Of a stretch of 64,000 nucleotides of DNA, positions 52,332-64,000 are shown in pieces (position 1 is the stretch's first letter; each line of letters starts with the position of its first letter). The notes under the pieces are model-generated. The model saw only the letters and a program-made list of their open reading frames with translations. It was not told the DNA's origin and searched no databases. The position numbers and the translations under genes are program-made. Location: contig OZ020523.1 of NCBI GenBank assembly GCA_963971425.1, positions 17,790,867 through 17,854,866 on the forward strand, read 5' to 3'. This stretch comes from Bryoerythrophyllum caledonicum (Eukaryota; Streptophyta; Bryopsida; Pottiales; Pottiaceae).

Positions 52332-55300
52332 ATGCCATACACCTTACCTCTCCTCAACCAGAGCATCAGCACTACTATGAAGAAGAACCACTGCCTACAG
52401 AAGACACGAAACAGCCACCGAGACACAAGATCACTCTATCAAGGACAACATTCAACAAAATCAGCTAAGTTTTTTCATTACAATACGCTGCCTACATCGT
52501 TTCACAGTATAGAATCTAAGTCTAATTGCAAAAGGCATCTTGCAAAACCTCATGTTAGGAAATGTAAGTTAGGGTCACATACAACTAGGAAAGTAGTGGA
52601 AGCAAGTGTATTTCATAACCCCGCAGAAATAGAGAAGAACAGATGCCTACTTGGCACAACTGCAGACCATTCACACATAGAGCCCACCCATAATCAGCAG
52701 CAGTTCAGCACTACGAAGGAGAGGCGCCTACGTCTAATCTGTGAAGACCTACAGAATCTACACTCCTACACTGAAGCAGCAGCAGCACCACACCGAAGAT
52801 CCAAAGCAGCCGCACCAACATATCAAGATCAACACACCTGCAGTCAACAACAACAGGACCAGGGCGTAAACAACATGACATCAGCCTCAACTCAAAGAAT
52901 CAAGCACGATGACACAGCACCTCCAATGACCAAGATCGAGCAGCACATCAGACTCCCGAAAAACAAGCTCATGCACGAGGTCGCCGCGCACATGAGGAAC
53001 GTGTTATCACACACGGGTGGTGCAAGAGGACCGAGTACCGAAATCGGAAATAGCACATGGGTGGAGCAATTCGCAACGATGAAGACGCAGCTCCAGAAGG
53101 TGCCCAAGAAAAGCCACGAGGCTGCGGCGGTTCCAGAGGCCGCGGCGGACGACTTCGCCCCCAAGACCCACGTCGTAAACAGAATGACATCAACTTCAAC
53201 GAAAGGAGACAAGCACAACGACTCATCACCACCACTGGCCAAGGTAAGTATTCCTACCCCTAGTTTATACATCATATGCTTCCAATTTACTTTCACCAGG
53301 GAACACTGCAACATCATTTGCCGAAGACAACGTCGATTTAGAGAGCAGGAGCTAAAAGAAAAATCAACGACATACAAGAGTCCACCAAAATCAACAAGGA
53401 AGGAAGTGCAAGACCATGGACTCCACACCTTGGACAGCCCCACATCAAGACCACCGCAGCGACAACACCACCAAACACATCAACTACAAGCAAGCAAGAC
53501 CTCAAGACACCAAATAAACAACAGGTACGTACAGGTAAGCAACCTCAACATTTCCTCGTTTCCTGTCTTCTCTGGTAAGGAAACACCACTAAATACTAGT
53601 AGGATGCCCAAGGACATGCAACTCACAAGGAAGTCTGGACAACCACTAGTACACAGACGAAACCCTAGCCGGCAATACAAAAACAACGAACTTTCGAAAG
53701 AGCAGGACTCAAACTTCCATCCAAGCCAAGACAATCAACCAGCCGCAACTCAACGGCTCCCAGAAGAAGCTAACCCTAGAAGATCAACAACCCAAAAACG
53801 AAGATGTTCATCAACCACAACTACATCCATCAAACACGAGCTCAACACAAGGTATATATCTCACCATCACTTTACTCTCAAACCCTCTTACATTGCTATA
53901 CCACGTAGACACCCACTCCCATCGCTGTGGAGACACTGCGACATCTGCTCAGCCCAAGTTGAGGGCAAGTACCTGCTTGAAGCCACGAAGGACCAACGGA
54001 GGAGAGAGACGTCACCCCCAAGATCGGCCTGGACACTCCTCGCCTTGACTACCTACGACAGTGAAGAACGGTTTACTCCCTTCCTTGTAATCTTGTTGTC
54101 TTTTATGGGGATTGTTTGTAAACTGACAGTCGTTAACAGGACGCTAACATGTGCCTCACAGAGAGAACGGCACCTGCACCTGCAGACAATAGTAGAGGAA
54201 CTTCTGTTAAATGTCGCATCTCACGCAGTACACATACAGGTGAAGTACAGAACGAGTAAAGCTATCCAGACTCACCGCCGAAGCCCGCAGCAGACCAACT
54301 CGAGGATCCATCAGCCGAAGTCGAAGTCGAGAAACTGCCCCGCAGGTGGACCCCAAGGCACACACCGACGCAAGAAGGACCAAGAAGCCCTGTCCCAAGA
54401 CCCGAATGCCGAGCACATCAACAGAACAAAGAGCAAGGAGACTGCACCACGAAGAAGGTCTGCGCAAGATCCAAACAAGTCGCCACAGACAACCGCTGTA
54501 GAAGACCGATGTAGGTGGAAGAAGATTGCCAACAGGCGCAGAGGGAGACCACACACTTACGAAGAAGGGCCGACGAAGCCCGACCAACAACACGTCAGGC
54601 GAGACTGCTGTGCCGGCGCAAGTGAAGTCCAAAGACTGCATACGAGCGAAGACGACCACTCCCAACGGCCGCGACTCCACCACATCCTCCCGGAACCTCG
54701 GCAAACCCCGTAGCTGGTCCGCCGACAGACGCCCAAGCGCTGGTCCTGCAAACGGGTTGCGGCAACTCCGCCGACGTCCCAAGAAACCCTAACCTCGGTA
54801 ACGGCTCCAGAAGTTCTACAAGAGCGAAGAGAGCGCCAACTGCCTGCCCAAGATTGGAAGAGATCCGTTCGGGGATCATTCAAGGACCATCAGCTCGGCA
54901 AGAAGAAGCGAGCCGCGATAAGAGAGGTACTTTCCACGCTACATCAACCTGGAGAAGAGAAGTGCGCGACATCTGGAAGGGGACCACCAAGCTACGCCAA
55001 CAAACCTTGTCTTTCGCGTACTACAAGAACCGTAGTGGTGCTCACACCAACCAGACAGAGACTTCAGCTACAGGCAAGCGAGAGGTACACCACCACACGG
55101 GGGGACCATCAAATCAAGACTCTACCCCCTAGGCTGCAAGGTGGAATTACACACTCAGGTTTTACTTCTTTCACACCCCCATTACAATTTATTGATCTTT
55201 GCCAACTTTGGGATTATTATGCAATCCAAAGGACATGTAAACAAAATGTATTAATCAAGCCAGTTACTTGGGGAGGTGCCCAATATTTTGGCGCCTCCCA

Positions 55301-55430
55301 TGCGTGTGTATGTGTAAAGGTCAATGCGCTGTACTTCCAACCTTTAGAAATTGTTTTAGTATCTTGTTGGTACACCATTAGAACGAATTTCCACCCCTTC
55401 TTGATAAACTCTCCTTCGAAAAGCCCTCAA
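52332..55430 (+). other. LINE 5' leader: T-poor blocks alternating with T-rich intron-like pieces
   Basis: A 793-codon frame (52332-54713) exists, but the strand is very poor in T and all stop codons begin with T, so its length is weak evidence for a protein; the translation is basic and repetitive in composition with no recognised domain. Embedded T-rich segments have GT...AG borders: 53244-53299, 53535-53602, 53852-53908 and 54071-54139, all 56-69 nt. They may be minimal introns. From about 55140 the DNA changes to normal composition before ORF1. A long structured or spliced 5' UTR is my best reading. Confidence 0.4.
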
Positions 55431-55433
55431 CAT

Positions 55434-57113
55434 ATGTTGGGGGGAGAAGCTGAGATCAAGAGGATAAGGGGTAACGAGATAATACGATGTACCTTTAGAA
55501 TTGACATTTTTTGTTATTGCTACAGCATGTCTCAATATCAAGATGGTGCAACCTCCTCCAAGCGCTTGTTTATTGATGTGGTTGAGGAAAACCCTGGTCC
55601 AGTAAACGTCAATCATAACCTTCTATTTATCACAAACACTACCCAGAAAAAAGTGAAGGCAACAAGTTTGCCTTACACTGAATACTGGTTAGGATATCAT
55701 GCAATGAATATGATGGCAAGGACCAATGGAAGTGAGAAAATACCATTAGTTAGTATTGAGGAATTGGTCAAGTCCGGCCTAGACATAAAAGAGGCAAGGG
55801 AAAGCTTCGAAGCACTACCCTCATTTCCATTCGTTGCCCAAAAAGAATGGGCAACCACAAGGATAGACGGGAAAGAGGGTAACCACTTCAACCTCACTCA
55901 ACTTCCAAGTGAAGTTGAGGTGGACAGTAATGGTTATGCATTGGATTACCATGTGGCAATTCAATTCGAACTTGGCGATCAAATTTGGTTGAAAAATGTT
56001 GTATTAGGTATGGTCAAAGCTAGATTGAATGAAATGAAAATCCCTACCGGGACAGGTATTGGTGAGCCCATTGCCATCTTTTGCCACCACCAAACAGACA
56101 ATTGGAATGGGCTTATTAAGATACACCTAAAAAACCCAGGCTCGGATGGTAGAGGACTATTGAAAGGTTTAAGACCTTTCATTCTCATCTTGAATGAAGG
56201 AATCCCACACAAAGGAAAAGTATGCAAGTCATACGATTCCCTTGCCTTTTCACACCTCCTATCCGTCAAAATATCCGGCCCAAACCTTGCAAACAAGGAG
56301 TCTTTTGAATTGCATTCAGAAATTGTTAGAGAGAGTTTTGCTAGAGGTCAAGACTTTGAAATAACCGGGGTGGAAAAAAGGGGCCCATCCGATTTTGCAT
56401 GGGTCAAAACCCCCTCCCCGGAACAAGCGGCGAAAGTAAAAGACTATAAAGTCTCATTCTCCAATGAGATCTTTTTGCCGGTTTTTGCAACTAGGAAGTT
56501 AGATGAAGATGAAATTGCAAAAAAGAATTGTCTTATCCTTATTGCCAAAAACCTTAACAAGACAAAAAATGAAAAAGAACTTGCAATTGGAATCAAGTCT
56601 ATATTCGGCGAAGAGAATGTGGTTGATATATTCTTCAAGCTTGAACACGGGCGGCATGTAGGGACATGTAACATTGAATGTCTAAACGCTGCGGTATACA
56701 AAAAACATGTCAAACAAAGTAAAAAACTTCACGGAAAGTATGTCATGTTTACCCCTCATCCTAAAAGTTTAGATGGAAGTAACAAACCGAGTGCGGATGA
56801 ACTTACAAGACTAGGATTTTCCGATATAAACTCAGCAGTAGTAAACGCCGTGATAGCCATGGAGAATGGACCAAACAAGGGCAATGGGGTCACCCTCGAC
56901 CAACTTCGAAAGGAAATGAAGACTATGAAGGGGGAGATCGTACAAGAGGCCAAACAATACGCGGATATGGTACAAGCCAACACGGTGAAATCTCTTAGAG
57001 GAGAAATGTCAACTCTCCGATCCCAACTGATTCAAACAATCATGGCGGCCGAATCTCAAGCATCGGAAAGAGAGCAACGGGCCATTGAAGGCAAGATGGA
57101 CTTGTCAAACTAG
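55434..57113 (+). CDS. LINE ORF1 protein with N-terminal 2A-like motif
   Basis: About 559 aa from ATG 55434, or 528 aa from ATG 55527, which has A at -3; the frame is open further upstream to about 55035. A variant 2A motif (VVEENPGP, 55578-55601) lies close to the N terminus; translation past it would leave a protein starting at the final Pro. After it comes a globular region of unknown fold (EYWLGYHAMN, VAIQFELGDQIWLKN), then an RRM-like segment (CLILIAKNL to GTCNIECLNA, about 56530-56700) and a C-terminal helical, probably coiled-coil part (EMKTMKGEIVQEAK, LRGEMSTLRSQL). RNA-binding plus coiled coil is the usual LINE ORF1 plan; no CCHC knuckle is seen. It overlaps the ORF2 frame by 25 nt. 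Confidence 0.8.
   Translation: MLGGEAEIKRIRGNEIIRCTFRIDIFCYCYSMSQYQDGATSSKRLFIDVVEENPGPVNVNHNLLFITNTTQKKVKATSLPYTEYWLGYHAMNMMARTNGSEKIPLVSIEELVKSGLDIKEARESFEALPSFPFVAQKEWATTRIDGKEGNHFNLTQLPSEVEVDSNGYALDYHVAIQFELGDQIWLKNVVLGMVKARLNEMKIPTGTGIGEPIAIFCHHQTDNWNGLIKIHLKNPGSDGRGLLKGLRPFILILNEGIPHKGKVCKSYDSLAFSHLLSVKISGPNLANKESFELHSEIVRESFARGQDFEITGVEKRGPSDFAWVKTPSPEQAAKVKDYKVSFSNEIFLPVFATRKLDEDEIAKKNCLILIAKNLNKTKNEKELAIGIKSIFGEENVVDIFFKLEHGRHVGTCNIECLNAAVYKKHVKQSKKLHGKYVMFTPHPKSLDGSNKPSADELTRLGFSDINSAVVNAVIAMENGPNKGNGVTLDQLRKEMKTMKGEIVQEAKQYADMVQANTVKSLRGEMSTLRSQLIQTIMAAESQASEREQRAIEGKMDLSN
55578..55601 (+). other. Variant 2A-like ribosome-skipping motif in ORF1
   Basis: Codons read VVEENPGP. The 2A consensus is D(V/I)ExNPGP, with skipping between the last Gly and Pro. 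Here the consensus Asp is Val, although an Asp lies one residue earlier. The ENPGP core is complete. Activity is uncertain because that Asp matters in tested 2A peptides. Confidence 0.6.
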
Positions 57114-57394
57114 CATTGTCAAACAACGCTATAAACAAAGAATACACAACAGTATATATATATACTATAATATATAATATAATAAACAATCTCCAAAATA
57201 CATATAAAATTAAAATAATAAAAATAATAATAACTCTAGTGTATTTATACACTATTAAACACAACAAATACAACCAAAATATAAATAACAACTTAATTAA
57301 AAATAAACAAGGATTTAATTCAGTATATTTATATACTAAAACAACTATTATAAAGTTACAGAAAAGTTATAATAATACACATAGGACACAAAAC
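57089..57394 (+). other. AT-rich ORF1-ORF2 junction, open in the ORF2 frame
   Basis: The frame used by ORF2 has a TGA ending at 57088 and is then open. It overlaps the last 25 nt of ORF1 (stop TAG 57111-57113) in the -1 frame and continues for 102 codons before its first ATG at 57395. In AT-rich DNA of this kind the other frames are full of TAA, so the open frame is notable. It suggests translation into ORF2 by -1 frameshifting; no classical slippery heptamer is present, the nearest being TCA-AAC directly before the TAG. Confidence 0.5.

Positions 57395-64000
<6,606 letters not shown>

Noticed and set aside
52332..54713. 793-codon frame as a genuine protein gene
   Set aside because: The strand is T-poor, so stop codons are rare by composition alone. 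The translation has no recognisable domain and contains GT-AG bounded T-rich inserts. Kept only as LINE leader.

Overview
The window is nuclear DNA from a streptophyte. All five single-copy genes have plant-type products and spliceosomal introns (the protease is intronless): an Hsp70-interacting TPR protein, a thylakoid-lumen PsbP-domain protein, a subtilase, an LRR receptor kinase and a plant synaptotagmin. A TTTAGGG-type motif also occurs. Repeat-rich spacers of up to 20 kb, a GC-rich intronless protease and modest introns suggest a bryophyte-grade plant or a charophycean alga; the species cannot be fixed from the sequence alone.

Layout. 1-2.3 kb: spacer with two minisatellites, a MITE-like element and a possible exon at the left edge. 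2.4-7.4 kb (+): HIP1-like co-chaperone, 11 exons. 8.6-10.8 kb (+): PPD2-like PsbP-domain protein, 4 exons. 13.7-16.0 kb (+): subtilase, one exon. 16.6-22.2 kb (-): LRR receptor kinase, 17 exons. 22.2-42.9 kb: repeat zone with two decayed coding regions, tandem repeats and a cluster of TTAA-flanked inverted-repeat elements resembling piggyBac-type MITEs. 42.9-46.2 kb (-): synaptotagmin, 12 exons. 46.5-51.4 kb: minisatellite, another MITE and the remains of a PIF/Harbinger transposon (transposase plus Myb/SANT-like partner). About 52 kb to the right edge (+): a very long, apparently intact APE-type non-LTR retrotransposon (LINE).

The LINE is the most interesting part. ORF1 (55.4-57.1 kb) is followed in the -1 frame by an ORF2 that stays open to the window end (more than 2,200 codons) with endonuclease, reverse transcriptase and RNase H motifs. 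ORF2 has a classical 2A 'ribosome-skipping' motif (GDIETNPGP) directly after an 87-codon pure-CAA polyglutamine run. ORF1 has a second, variant NPGP motif near its start. The AT-rich stretch between the ORF1 stop and the first ORF2 ATG is also open in the ORF2 frame and joins a 25-nt overlap with ORF1. This fits a model in which ORF2 is made as a frameshift fusion to ORF1 and released by the 2A element. The model is inference; the open frames and motifs are read directly. The older transposon genes in the window are riddled with stops, mostly TAG where glutamine is expected, so the LINE looks much younger than its surroundings.
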